From contig NZ_QOHJ01000010.1 of the NCBI RefSeq assembly GCF_003319185.1, forward strand, positions 62,001 through 126,000: DNA of 64,000 bases, read 5' to 3'. Within the stretch, counting starts at the first letter, position 1. Each line of letters starts with the position of its first letter. The translations under genes were made by a program, and so were the position numbers. Of the stretch, positions 50,277 through 58,825 are shown one piece after another. The notes under the pieces were generated by a model. That model ran no database searches. It saw nothing but the letters and a program-made list of their open reading frames with translations, and was not told where the DNA came from. The DNA is from Blastococcus sp. TF02A-30. GTDB lineage: Bacteria; Actinomycetota; Actinomycetes; Mycobacteriales; Geodermatophilaceae.

Positions 50277-51065
50277 TCAGCCGCGCAGCAGGCTCTCGCA
50301 GATGGCCAGACCCTCCAGCGCGCCGTGCTCGGTGGCCCGGCAGCAGTGCACCAGCCAGCCGGCGACACCCTCCGGGGAGCCGGACGCGTACCCGGCCAGC
50401 GCGCGGGCGTGCTCGTCGCGGCCCAGCTCGGCGAAGCCGACCTCGGGCACCGACACCGCCTTCGGGTCCAGGCCCCGGACGATCCCGGTCAGCCGGGCCG
50501 CCCCGCGGGCCACCACCCCGTCGGCGGACCCGAAGGGCGCCAGCGCGGCGAGCTCTCCGTGCACCAGGGCCGCCACGATCACCGCGGGTGCCGTCGTCGT
50601 GCCGGTGACCAGGGAGAACAGCCCCGACAGCCGGGGGCCAGCGTGCGGGGTCGGCCGGCCGAGGTCCGCGCGGTCCACCAGGTCGGCCGCGGCCAGCACG
50701 TGGAGCCGGGCCAGCACCTGCCCCGGGGCCTTGGGCCAGGTCTCGACCATCGCGCCCAGCCCCGCGGAGACCCGCAGCGCGCCCTGCACCACCGGGTCGT
50801 CGACGCCGCCGGCCCGCAGGTCGGGCAGCGGGACGTCGACACCCTCGAGCGCCGCCGAGGCGCGGGCCCCGCGCAGCGCGGACTCTGTGCTGACCCCGGC
50901 CGACTCCCGGCGGAGCACCCGGTGCGCGAGCAGCCGGTCGATCGCGGCGCGGGCACCGTCGGACGCCTCGCGGACCCCGGGCAGCTCCAGCAGCGGGGCC
51001 AGCGGGTCGGGGGCGCCGGGGCGACCGGCGGGACGGGCGGCACCGGGGCGGACGGGGATGGTCAC
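50277..51065 (-). CDS. conserved protein of unknown function (Rv3662c-like)
   Basis: 262 aa, soluble. RRESAGVSTESALRGARASAALEGVDVPL resembles the N-terminal region of Fic-type proteins, but no HPFx[D/E]GNGR core follows; the matching region reads APFGSADGVVARGAARLTGIVRGLD, so the active loop seems eroded. Sometimes labelled oxidoreductase in [15 protein letters not shown] genomes; no Rossmann motif is present. The GTG at 51065 has no clear ribosome binding site. Only 63 nt from the divergent phosphatase start. Confidence 0.8.
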   Translation of the reverse strand: MTIPVRPGAARPAGRPGAPDPLAPLLELPGVREASDGARAAIDRLLAHRVLRRESAGVSTESALRGARASAALEGVDVPLPDLRAGGVDDPVVQGALRVSAGLGAMVETWPKAPGQVLARLHVLAAADLVDRADLGRPTPHAGPRLSGLFSLVTGTTTAPAVIVAALVHGELAALAPFGSADGVVARGAARLTGIVRGLDPKAVSVPEVGFAELGRDEHARALAGYASGSPEGVAGWLVHCCRATEHGALEGLAICESLLRG

Positions 51066-51128
51066 GACGACGACGGTACGAGGCGGCGCCCCGTGACCGT
51101 CGGCACCCTGGCTACGCTGCCTCCCGCC

Positions 51129-51680
51129 ATGGCCTCCCCCCTGACCCTCCTCCTCGTCCGCCACGGGCAGAGCGAGTGGAACGCGGCCGGCCTGATGCAG
51201 GGGCAGACCGCCCACGTCCCGCTCACCCCGCTCGGGCACACCCAGGCCGCCGCGGCAGCCGACGAGCTGGCCGCCCTCTCCCCCGGCGCGCTGATCTCCA
51301 GCGACCTGCTGCGCGCGGTGCAGACCGCCGAGCACTGCGCCCGCACCACCGGGCTGCCGATCACCACGGCTCCGGCGCTGCGCGAGCAGGGGTACGGCGT
51401 GCTCGAGGGACGCCCGTCGCGCGAGTTGTGGGACGTCGTCGACTGGACCGACGCGCACTGGTCGGCCGAGGGCGGCGAGAGCCTGGCGGAGCTGCACGGC
51501 CGGGTGGCCGCCTACCTCAAGCACCTGTGCGCCGAGCCGCCGGCCGACGTCATCGCGCTGGTCACCCACGGGGACACGATCCGCGCGGCGCAGGCCGTCG
51601 TCGCCGGCCTCGGGCCCGACGCGATGCCGGTCGTCACCCCGCACAACGGCAGCCTGACCCGGCTGGAGTTCTGCCCGTGA
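51129..51680 (+). CDS. histidine phosphatase family protein, possible alpha-ribazole phosphatase
   Basis: 183 aa. RHG motif at 11-13 (LVRHGQSEWN), substrate-specificity Glu region QGYGVLEGR, second His in VTHGDTIRAAQ. Located 33 nt before cobU and cobS, so a CobC role (dephosphorylating alpha-ribazole-5'-phosphate) is the best guess; the sequence alone would also fit a general phosphoglycerate-mutase-like phosphatase. TACGCT at 51113-51118 is a good -10, 10 nt before the ATG. Confidence 0.85.
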   Translation: MASPLTLLLVRHGQSEWNAAGLMQGQTAHVPLTPLGHTQAAAAADELAALSPGALISSDLLRAVQTAEHCARTTGLPITTAPALREQGYGVLEGRPSRELWDVVDWTDAHWSAEGGESLAELHGRVAAYLKHLCAEPPADVIALVTHGDTIRAAQAVVAGLGPDAMPVVTPHNGSLTRLEFCP

Positions 51681-51713
51681 GCGGCGCCCGGTGAGCGCCG
51701 TGAGCACAGCCCG

Positions 51714-52235
51714 ATGAGCAGGGTGCTCGTGCTGGGCGGCTCGCGCTCGGGGAAGTCGGCGCACGCCGAGTCGCTGGTGGCGGGCCGGGCCGACGTCACC
51801 TACCTGGCCACCTCCGCGCGGTCCGACGGCGACCCCGAGTGGGCGGCGCGGGTCGCGGCGCACCGGGCCCGGCGGCCGGCCGGCTGGACGACGGTCGAGA
51901 CGACCGCGCCGTCGGACCTGCTCCGGCGCGGGACGGTGCTCGTCGACAGCGTGACGACCTGGGTCACGGCGCTCATGGACGAGACCGGCGTCTGGACCGA
52001 TGACGAGGGGTCGGCCCAGCGGCTGGCCGCGCGCTGCGACGCCCTGGTCAACGCCTGGGCCATGACCCCCGCGGACGTCGTCGCCGTCAGCGACGAGGTG
52101 GGCCTGGGCGTGGTCCCGGAGACCCGGGCGGGCCGGCTGTTCCGCGACGCGCTCGGCGACGTCAACCAGCGGCTGGCCGGCACCGCCGACGAGGTGTGGT
52201 TCGTCGTCGCCGGCCTCCCCCAGCGCCTGCGGTGA
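51714..52235 (+). CDS. cobU: adenosylcobinamide kinase/adenosylcobinamide-phosphate guanylyltransferase
   Basis: Phosphorylates and then guanylylates adenosylcobinamide in late cobalamin assembly. P-loop GGSRSGKS at 8-15, the VDSVTTWVT region and SDEVGLGVVPE with the guanylate-accepting neighbourhood. It is 173 aa. Its stop overlaps cobS as GTGA. Confidence 0.95.
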   Translation: MSRVLVLGGSRSGKSAHAESLVAGRADVTYLATSARSDGDPEWAARVAAHRARRPAGWTTVETTAPSDLLRRGTVLVDSVTTWVTALMDETGVWTDDEGSAQRLAARCDALVNAWAMTPADVVAVSDEVGLGVVPETRAGRLFRDALGDVNQRLAGTADEVWFVVAGLPQRLR

Positions 52236-52993
52236 GGTTCACCGGGCCGCTGGAGTCCGCGGGGATGCTGACCGCGCTGCGGGTGCCCGCGAGCGCGTCG
52301 ACGTCGACCCGCGGGGTGCTGCCCTGGGCGCCGCTGGTGGGAGCGGTGCTCGGGGCCGCCGCCGCCGCCGTCGGGGCGCTGGGCACCCGCACCGTCTCCC
52401 CCCTCGCCGGCGCGGTCCTGGCCCTTGCCGCCCTGGCGCTGCTCACCCGCGGCCTGCACCTGGACGGGCTGGCCGACACCGCGGACGGCCTGGGCCCGCT
52501 GCGCGGCCGGGAGCGCGCGCTGCAGGTGATGCGCCAGAGCGACGTCGGCCCGTTCGGGGTGGCGACCCTCGTCCTGACGCTGCTGCTCCAGGCCGCCTGC
52601 CTGGCCGCGCTGCTGCCCGCCGACGGCGGCTGGCTGGCGCTCTGGACCGCCGTCGTCGGGGCACGGCTGGCGATGGCGCGCGCCGGCCTGCCGGGCGTCG
52701 CCGTCGCTCCCGGCTCGTCGCTGGGCACCGCCGTCGCCGGCACCGTGTCGCGCGTCTGGCTGGCCGGCTGCTGGCTGGTCACCGCGGGGGTCGTCGTCGC
52801 CGCGGCGGTCCTGGCCGGTGACGCCGCGGACGCCGCACGCCTCGTGGGGACGGCGGTCATCGGCTTGCTCGCCGCGGAACTGCTGCACCGCCGGGCCCGC
52901 ACCCGGCTGGGTGGGGTCACCGGCGACGTCATGGGTGCGATGGGTGAGGTGACGACGACGGCGACCCTCCTGGCCGCCGCCGTCGTCTGGTAG
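52232..52993 (+). CDS. cobS: adenosylcobinamide-GDP ribazoletransferase (cobalamin synthase)
   Basis: Integral membrane enzyme joining adenosylcobinamide-GDP with alpha-ribazole. HLDGLADTADGL carries the metal-binding aspartates. About seven hydrophobic segments, 253 aa. GTG overlaps the cobU stop as GTGA. No cobT gene is in the window; mycobacteria keep cobU-cobT-cobS together. Confidence 0.95.
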   Translation: MRFTGPLESAGMLTALRVPASASTSTRGVLPWAPLVGAVLGAAAAAVGALGTRTVSPLAGAVLALAALALLTRGLHLDGLADTADGLGPLRGRERALQVMRQSDVGPFGVATLVLTLLLQAACLAALLPADGGWLALWTAVVGARLAMARAGLPGVAVAPGSSLGTAVAGTVSRVWLAGCWLVTAGVVVAAAVLAGDAADAARLVGTAVIGLLAAELLHRRARTRLGGVTGDVMGAMGEVTTTATLLAAAVVW

Positions 52994-53002
52994 CGGTCGA
53001 GG

Positions 53003-53218
53003 TCAGCGGCCGCGCAGCAGCCCGCCGACGAGCCTGCCCAGCCCGCCACCGGCGGCCGGTGCGGGGGCGCGGCCCCGACCCGTGCCGAGGCCTCGTCCCG
53101 TGCCGAGGCCTCGTCCCGTCGTGCGGCCCACGGGGCGCCGGGCGGTCCCCCGCCCACCTCGAGCCGCGCCGCGCGCAGCACCTTCTGCCGTGCCCATCAG
53201 TCGTCCGAGGATGCTCAT
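53003..53218 (-). CDS. small Gly/Arg-rich protein
   Basis: 71 aa. Starts MSILGRLMGTAEGAARGAARG and continues with RGLGTGRGLGTGRGRAP, encoded by two copies of an 18-nt unit near 53077-53113. Ends GLGRLVGGLLRGR. Amphipathic termini flank a low-complexity core. No ribosome binding site is clear and no family is known, so it may not be real; the ATG-initiated frame and its end 9 nt from cobS leave it plausible. Confidence 0.4.
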   Translation of the reverse strand: MSILGRLMGTAEGAARGAARGGRGTARRPVGRTTGRGLGTGRGLGTGRGRAPAPAAGGGLGRLVGGLLRGR

Positions 53219-53330
53219 GACGAAGGGGTGCCCAGCGAGAGCCGCCCGAGTCGTCGGAACCGGCCAGGACCGGCGTGGGGTGACGACGTGTTGCGCTGCG
53301 CGGACCAACCAACCGGGCCGCGGAGGGCGC

Positions 53331-53990
53331 TCAGCAGCCCCCGCCGCCGTCCCCGCACCCGCCGTCGCCGACCCCGCCGCCCAGGTCCCACGACGAGCCC
53401 CCACCGGCGAAGTACACGGCACCCGGCGTGCGGCCCTGGCCGTCGCCCGGCCGGCCCCACGCCAGCACCCGCCGCGGCGCCCGCGAGCGCGGCGGGTGGA
53501 ACAGCGCCGCGCGCTCCTCGACGTCGGGCATGGCCGCCGGACCGCGCAGCGCGACCAGCAGCGCGCTCGTCCCGCCTGCGACGAGGTCCACCGGCAAGGA
53601 GCGGCGGACCGCCCGGAGCTCGCGGCGGCCGGCGGTGGTCAGCGACCGGCCCGGGCGCCAGCGGGACACCGGCCGCTGCACCAGGAGACCGCGGGCGGAG
53701 AGGCCCGCCACCAGACCGACGACGCGCTCGTCGGAGCGCAGCCGCCACGCGACGGTCTCCAGCGACCGGTGCCCCCGGCCGGCGACCGCGTGGAGCACCG
53801 CGGCCTCGACCGGGTGCCGGGGCCGGTGCGCCACGACCTGCAGCTCACCCGACGGCACGAGGACCCGGAGCCGCCCGCTCTCCGCGAGGGCGACGACCGC
53901 CGCCTCGGCGACGCGGCGGGGTCCTCCTGCGAGGCAGGCGAGCTCGTAGACGTCGAGGGTGGTGGTTCCGGGAGCGTGCACGGAGGTCAT
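53331..53990 (-). CDS. TIGR04222-like protein without membrane segment
   Basis: 219 aa. LDVYELACLAGGPRRVAEAAVVALAESGRLRV at 12-43 is the hallmark of TIGR04222 proteins, followed by two small winged-helix-like repeats (VEAAVLHAVAG, SLETVAWRL, LSARGLLV). It ends in GVGDGGCGDGGGGC, the Gly/Cys-rich tail typical of the family. The usual N-terminal membrane helices are missing, and the helix pair at the C-terminal side is replaced by a hydrophilic segment. Function unknown. Confidence 0.75.
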   Translation of the reverse strand: MTSVHAPGTTTLDVYELACLAGGPRRVAEAAVVALAESGRLRVLVPSGELQVVAHRPRHPVEAAVLHAVAGRGHRSLETVAWRLRSDERVVGLVAGLSARGLLVQRPVSRWRPGRSLTTAGRRELRAVRRSLPVDLVAGGTSALLVALRGPAAMPDVEERAALFHPPRSRAPRRVLAWGRPGDGQGRTPGAVYFAGGGSSWDLGGGVGDGGCGDGGGGC

Positions 53991-54081
53991 GGCCGTCGCC
54001 CTTCGCCGAGGTGGGGGCGATGCGGTCCCACGCGGTCCGCTCCGGCACCAGGGCCGATTCCCGGACCGTTGCGGGCACCGC

Positions 54082-54411
54082 TCAGGCGGCGCCCAGGGCG
54101 TCTGCGACGCGGTGGTGCGGCGCCGCCTCGTCGTGCCGGCTCTGCCGCTCCAGCGTCCGGGCGAGGGCGCGTCGCGCCCAGCCGTTGGCCGGTGCCAGGG
54201 TCACGAGCCGGACGAGCGCTCCCTCGGCCTTGGCCAGCTGGGCCGAGCCGAAGTAGGAGCGGGCCAGGAGCTCCAGCGCGGCCTCGTTGGCGGGCTCGGC
54301 CTCGACCACCGCTTCGAGGATCCGTGCCGCCTCGGTCGGCTGCCCCATCGCGAGGAACAGGTCCGCGCGCATGAACTCCGAGTGCAGGTCGATCTCGAAC
54401 GGCTGGGTCAT
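54082..54411 (-). CDS. tetratricopeptide-repeat protein
   Basis: 109 aa made of about three TPR units: MRADLFLAMGQPTEAARILEAVVEAEPANEAAL, LLARSYFGSAQLAKAEGALVRLVTLAPANGWA, and RALARTLERQSRHDEAAPHHRVA. Probably a scaffold. ATG at 54411 follows AGGCGGC. It sits 43 nt after the nucleotidyltransferase in the same direction, so the two may be co-transcribed. Confidence 0.85.
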   Translation of the reverse strand: MTQPFEIDLHSEFMRADLFLAMGQPTEAARILEAVVEAEPANEAALELLARSYFGSAQLAKAEGALVRLVTLAPANGWARRALARTLERQSRHDEAAPHHRVADALGAA

Positions 54412-54454
54412 GCCGCCTGCAAGGCGATCGGGCCGGTCGCCCTTCCCGGGCCGC

Positions 54455-55627
54455 TCACCCCTCCTCGGGGAAGCGGGCACCGGCCCCGAGCGTGGCGCCG
54501 TCGTGCACGCGGGCGCGCCGGCCCACGAGCGCGATGTCGCCGTCGCCACCCACCGAGGCGCCGTCGCCGATCTCGACGCCGTCGTCCAGCACGGCCCGCG
54601 TCACGGTCGCGCCCGAGCGCACCCGCGCCCCCGGCAGCAGCACCGAGTCGACGACGGTGGCGCCGCGCTCCACGACCACCCCGGGCGCGAGCACCGAGCC
54701 GCGCACCTCGCCGGCCACCCGGGTGCCACCGGACACCAGGCTGTCCTCGACGACCGCACCGCGCAGGATCCGGGCGGCGCTGTGCCGGCCGCCGCGGGTG
54801 CGGACCGGCCACGCCGGGTCGTCCAGGTCGAGCGGCGGGTCCTCCTGGATGAACTCGCGGTGCGCCTCCCAGTACGCGTCGATCGTGCCGACGTCGCGCC
54901 AGTAGCCGTCGAACCGGTAGGCGCGGGCCGCGCCGTCGCGGGTCTGCGCGGGCAGCAGGTGGCTGCCGAGGTCCTCCAGCCCCTCCTCGCCGACTTCGTC
55001 GTTCAGCTGCTCGAGCCGGTCCAGCGTCGGCCCCGGGTCGAACACGAACACCTCGTTGGTGGCGGTCGTCGTGGCCGGCTCGTCGGGCTTGTAGGCGTAC
55101 CCGGTGACCCGGTCGCCGTCGGTCTCGACGATCCCGTAGCGCGGGGCGTCGTCCGCGGCGACCTCGGTGGTCACCATCGTCACCTCCCCACCGGAGCCGA
55201 GGTGGGCCTCCACCACCTCCCGGTAGTCCAGCTTGTAGACGGCGTCGGCGCTGACCACGACCAGGGCGTCGGGGGCGAAGTCCCGGACCAGCCCGGCGTG
55301 CCGCCACAGCGAGTCCGCCGTCCCGGTGTTCCACCCGCCCCGCTCGGTGCCCTGGAAGGGCGGCAGCGTGAGCAGCCCGCCCGACGTCCGGTCGAGGTCC
55401 CACGGCCGCCCGTTGGCCAGGTGCTCCGACAGCGACGTCGGGTGGAACTGGATGGAGACCCACACGTCGGCGATGTGCGAGTGCTGGCAGTTGCTCAGCG
55501 GGAAGTCGATCAGCCGGTAGACGCCCGCGAACGGCACCGCCGGTTTCGCCCGCTGGTCGGTGAGCAGTTCCAGCCGCCCACCGGCACCACCGGCGAGCAC
55601 GAGCACGAGGATCCGGGGGAGCGCCAT
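54455..55627 (-). CDS. GlgC-like glucose-1-phosphate adenylyltransferase family protein
   Basis: 390 aa. N-terminal nucleotidyltransferase: LVLVLAGGAGGRLELLTDQRAKPAVPFAGVYRLIDFPLSN, then VVSADAVYKLDY and FDGYWRDVGTIDAYWEAH. Residues about 290-390 form left-handed beta-helix hexapeptides (VVEDSLVSGGTRVAGEVRGSV). Normal GlgC has SGI at the position read HSHI here, and the usual allosteric residues look altered, so it may be a paralogue making another NDP-sugar. ATG 55627. Confidence 0.85.
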   Translation of the reverse strand: MALPRILVLVLAGGAGGRLELLTDQRAKPAVPFAGVYRLIDFPLSNCQHSHIADVWVSIQFHPTSLSEHLANGRPWDLDRTSGGLLTLPPFQGTERGGWNTGTADSLWRHAGLVRDFAPDALVVVSADAVYKLDYREVVEAHLGSGGEVTMVTTEVAADDAPRYGIVETDGDRVTGYAYKPDEPATTTATNEVFVFDPGPTLDRLEQLNDEVGEEGLEDLGSHLLPAQTRDGAARAYRFDGYWRDVGTIDAYWEAHREFIQEDPPLDLDDPAWPVRTRGGRHSAARILRGAVVEDSLVSGGTRVAGEVRGSVLAPGVVVERGATVVDSVLLPGARVRSGATVTRAVLDDGVEIGDGASVGGDGDIALVGRRARVHDGATLGAGARFPEEG

Positions 55628-55720
55628 GCGCCCCCGCTACCCCGCCCGGGCACCGGTCACCCCACGGCCGACGCGCCGCGAGCGGGAATCGGCCGATCGC
55701 CTGCCGCCTTGTCCCCGTTC

Positions 55721-56914
55721 GTGCCGTTCCGCGTCCCCCGGTCCGCCGCCTTCTGGTCGGTCGCCCTCCTCCTGGTGCTCGTGCTCGCGGCCTCCGGCGT
55801 GCCCTCCCCGCTGTACCGCGTCTACCAGGAGCGGTTCGGCTTCAGCTCCGGCGTGCTGACGACGGTGTTCGCCGTCTACGCACTGGCGCTGCTCGTCGCG
55901 CTGCTCGTGGTGGGGGCGCTGTCGGACCACGTCGGTCGCCGTCCGGTGCTGGCCGCGGCGCTGCTCGTCCAGGCCGGGGCCATGCTGCTGTTCCTCACCG
56001 CCGACGGGGTGGGCTGGCTGATGGTCGCCCGGGTGGTGCAGGGACTGGCGACCGGCGCCATGACCGGCGCCCTCGGGGCGGCCCTGCTCGACCTGCAGCG
56101 CACGGACAAGCCGCTGGGCCCGCTGGTGAACAGCGCCTCCCCGGGGCTCGGCCTGTCCCTCGGCGCGGTGGGTGCCGGCGTCCTGGTGGAGTTCGTCGCC
56201 ACCCCGACCGACTGGGTCTTCGGCGTCCTCACCGCGGTGTTCGTGCTCGCCGCGGGTGGTGTCCTGCTGCTCCCGGAGACCTCGCCGCGGACGCCGGGCG
56301 CCCTGGCCTCGCTCCGGCCGGACGCGCGCGTCCCGCGGGCGCAGCGCCCGGCGTTCCTCGTCGTCCTCCCCTGCCTGGCCGCGACCTGGGCGCTCGGCGG
56401 GCTCTACGCCTCGCTCGGCCCGTCGCTGGTCTCCGGGGTGTTCGGCGTCGACGACCACCTGGTCGGCAGCCTGCTCATCCTCGCGCTCAACGGCACCGGC
56501 CTGGTCGGATCGCTGGCGCTGCGCTCGGCGGTCCCCGAGCGCGCGATGGTCCTCGGCGCGCTGGTCTTCTCCGTCGGGGTCGGCGGCACCATCACCGGCC
56601 TGCTGACCGGTTCGCTGGCCGTGTTCTTCGCCGCCGCCGTCGTCTCCGGGTTCGGCTTCGGGGCGGCCTTCCTCGGCGCCATGGCCACCGTCACCCGCAG
56701 CGTGGCCCCTGGTGAGCGGGCCGGCCTGCTGTCGAGCGTCTTCGTCGTCAGCTACCTGATGTTCAGCCTGCCGGCCGTCGCCGCGGGCCTGGCCGTCGAC
56801 GGGATCGGGCTGGAGCGGACGGCGGAGATCTACGGCGCCGCGGTCGTCGTCCTCGCCCTCACCGCCGCCGGGAGCCTGGTGCTGCGCCGCCGCTCCGAGC
56901 CGCTCGCGGCCTGA
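55721..56914 (+). CDS. MFS transporter
   Basis: 397 aa with about 12 helices. SPLYRVYQERFGFSSGVLTTVFAVYALALLVALLVVG and GALSDHVGRRPVLAAALL (loop 2-3 motif) place it among drug/metabolite exporters. Substrate unknown. The GTG at 55721 is taken; a TTG at 55709 is in frame. No ribosome binding site is visible. Ends 6 nt before the converging HAD gene with no terminator. Confidence 0.9.
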   Translation: MPFRVPRSAAFWSVALLLVLVLAASGVPSPLYRVYQERFGFSSGVLTTVFAVYALALLVALLVVGALSDHVGRRPVLAAALLVQAGAMLLFLTADGVGWLMVARVVQGLATGAMTGALGAALLDLQRTDKPLGPLVNSASPGLGLSLGAVGAGVLVEFVATPTDWVFGVLTAVFVLAAGGVLLLPETSPRTPGALASLRPDARVPRAQRPAFLVVLPCLAATWALGGLYASLGPSLVSGVFGVDDHLVGSLLILALNGTGLVGSLALRSAVPERAMVLGALVFSVGVGGTITGLLTGSLAVFFAAAVVSGFGFGAAFLGAMATVTRSVAPGERAGLLSSVFVVSYLMFSLPAVAAGLAVDGIGLERTAEIYGAAVVVLALTAAGSLVLRRRSEPLAA

Positions 56915-56920
56915 GCGGGA

Positions 56921-57589
56921 TCAGACGCGGGTCAGCGCGTCGAGCACGCCGCTCGGTACCGCCGCGATCGCCGCGGCCCCGGCCGCCGCGAGCTCACCGG
57001 CCGGGGCGGGGCCCCAGCCGGCCCCGATGCAGGGCACCCCGTGCGCGGCGGCGCCGAGGACGTCGTGCTCGCGGTCGCCGACCAGCACCGGTCGGACTCC
57101 TTCCGGGTGCGCGGCCAGGGCCGCCGCCACGACCTGGTCCTTGTGCCGGACGGCGCCGTCCAGGGTCGCGCCGTGCACCGACGCGAAGGACGGCAGCAGG
57201 CCGGTGTGCCGGAGGACCCGGACGGCGAACACCCTCGGCTTGCTCGTCGCGACGGCGAGGACGGCGCCCTGCGCCGAGAGGTCGGTGAGCAGCTCGGGGA
57301 TGCCCTCGTGCACGGTGGCGTCGAGCAGCGCCCCGGCGGCGTAGTGCGCGCGGTAGGCGGCGACGGCGTGCGGCACGTCGTCGGGCGGGACGCCGAGGAC
57401 GAACCGGAACCCGTCCTGCAGGGGTGGGCCGACCATCGCGGTCAGCTGCGCCGGCGTCGGCTCGGGCAGCCCGAGCTCGCGGGCGGCCACCCGGACCGAC
57501 GCCCGGATGCCGGGGGTCGAGTCGACCAGCGTCCCGTCAAGGTCGAACAGGACCAGCCGGGAGCGCAGCCCGGCCCCGGACGACGTCAC
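56921..57589 (-). CDS. HAD phosphatase (phosphoglycolate phosphatase-like)
   Basis: 222 aa. Nucleophile FDLDGTLVDS (Asp16, Asp18), helical cap at about 28-90, VATSKPR for motif II with Lys in VRHKDQV, VLVGDREHDV for the metal site. Resembles PGP/Gph and beta-phosphoglucomutase relatives; substrate not determined. GTG at 57589 overlaps the def stop as GTGA. Confidence 0.9.
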   Translation of the reverse strand: MTSSGAGLRSRLVLFDLDGTLVDSTPGIRASVRVAARELGLPEPTPAQLTAMVGPPLQDGFRFVLGVPPDDVPHAVAAYRAHYAAGALLDATVHEGIPELLTDLSAQGAVLAVATSKPRVFAVRVLRHTGLLPSFASVHGATLDGAVRHKDQVVAAALAAHPEGVRPVLVGDREHDVLGAAAHGVPCIGAGWGPAPAGELAAAGAAAIAAVPSGVLDALTRV

Positions 57590-58143
57590 GCCGGCAGGTC
57601 GCCGCTGGGCCCCTCGGCCTCGGCCAGCAGCCGCTCGCGCAGCTCCTCCGGCAGCCGGTCGACGTAGACGATGCCCTCGAGGTGGTCGACCTCGTGCTGC
57701 AGGCAGCGGGCGGCCATCCCGGTCGCCTCGATCGACACCGGGTCGCCGTGCACGTCGACGCCGTCCACCCGGGCGCGGAAGGCCCGCGGCAGCTCGGCGT
57801 ACGGCCCGGGCACCGACAGGCACCCCTCCTCGGTGACCTCCTCCGCCGGCTCGTCACCGACCGGCTCGAGGACGGTCAGCACCGGGTTGATCGCGTAGCC
57901 GACGACGTCCTCGCCGTCCGCATCCGGGCAGTCGATGACGAAGATCCGCGCGTCGACGCCGATCTGGTTGGCCGCCAGCCCCACGCCGTCGGCGGCGGAC
58001 ATGCTGGCGAACATGTCGAGGAGCAGGTGGCGGAGGTCGCGGTCGAACTCGGTCACCGGCGCGCACGGGCGGTGCAGCACGGGGTTGCTGCCGTAGGTGA
58101 CGATCGGCCGGGCGACGCCGTCGTAACGGCCGGGCAGGCGCAT
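57586..58143 (-). CDS. def: peptide deformylase
   Basis: Removes the formyl group from new proteins. GVGLAANQ at 53-60, EEGCLS at 105-110 and QHEVDH at 149-154 supply the Cys and two His metal ligands and catalytic Glu. It is 185 aa. ATG 58143. Confidence 0.96.
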   Translation of the reverse strand: MRLPGRYDGVARPIVTYGSNPVLHRPCAPVTEFDRDLRHLLLDMFASMSAADGVGLAANQIGVDARIFVIDCPDADGEDVVGYAINPVLTVLEPVGDEPAEEVTEEGCLSVPGPYAELPRAFRARVDGVDVHGDPVSIEATGMAARCLQHEVDHLEGIVYVDRLPEELRERLLAEAEGPSGDLPA

Positions 58144-58335
58144 GTCCGCCGATCCTAGGGACGGCCCCCGGCCGCCTCGTCGGCGGCGTGCCCCGCCGTG
58201 GTGCGCCGAACCGGACTCCGTCGTACCGTGCCCGCATCACCTGCGACCGGCCCGCGCGGCCGGTGACCCGCGGCGGTCGAGCCCACGGCGCCGGGGTCTG
58301 CCGGACTCCGGTACGCCCGGCCCGCGGAGGCCCCC

Positions 58336-58716
58336 ATGTCCTCACCGGCCCTGTCCCGCACGCGCACCGTCCGCTCCCTGCGCGACGGCGGACCGCTCCC
58401 CGGTGCGCCCTCCGACCGATCACCGGCCGACGGCGCCGAGCTCGTCGAGACCCTCACCCGGGAGGTCGAGCAGCTTCGCGCCGCGATGGCCAGCCGGGCC
58501 ACGATCGAGCAGGCCAAGGGCATGCTCATGCTGCTCACCGGGTGCGGCGAGCAGGTGGCCTTCGAGCTCCTCGCGCACATGTCCAGCCACACCCACCGCA
58601 AGGTCCGCGACGTCGCCGAGGCCATCACCGCCTCGGCGTGCGGGCACGGCCGGCTGCCGGAGGACCTGAGCACGATCCTGCGGGACGCCTGCCCGCCCGA
58701 GCACCGCGGCGGCTGA
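58336..58716 (+). CDS. ANTAR-domain antiterminator
   Basis: 126 aa. The ANTAR three-helix domain spans about 38-100: LREVEQLRAAMASRATIEQAKGMLML followed by VAFELLAHMSSHTHRKVRDVAEAIT. ANTAR domains bind paired RNA hexaloops to block terminators. There is no GAF or PAS sensor, and the N-terminal 35 residues are disordered, so partner input must come from another protein. ATG at 58336 follows GGAGG. Confidence 0.9.
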   Translation: MSSPALSRTRTVRSLRDGGPLPGAPSDRSPADGAELVETLTREVEQLRAAMASRATIEQAKGMLMLLTGCGEQVAFELLAHMSSHTHRKVRDVAEAITASACGHGRLPEDLSTILRDACPPEHRGG

Positions 58717-58825
58717 CCCGGGAGCGCCGCGGGGAGCCGTGCGCCCACCGCGGAGCGGCGTTGGGGATGATGCGGAGGCCACCGGGCGCCGGTTGCTGCC
58801 GGCCGGACCGAGGAGGAGCCCCCGG

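Noticed and set aside
50277-51065. Fic AMP-transferase
   Set aside because: The N-terminal region resembles Fic proteins but the HPFx[D/E]GNGR active loop is absent.
51681-51713. Cobalamin riboswitch before cobU
   Set aside because: The gap is only 33 nt and contains no B12-box-like sequence.
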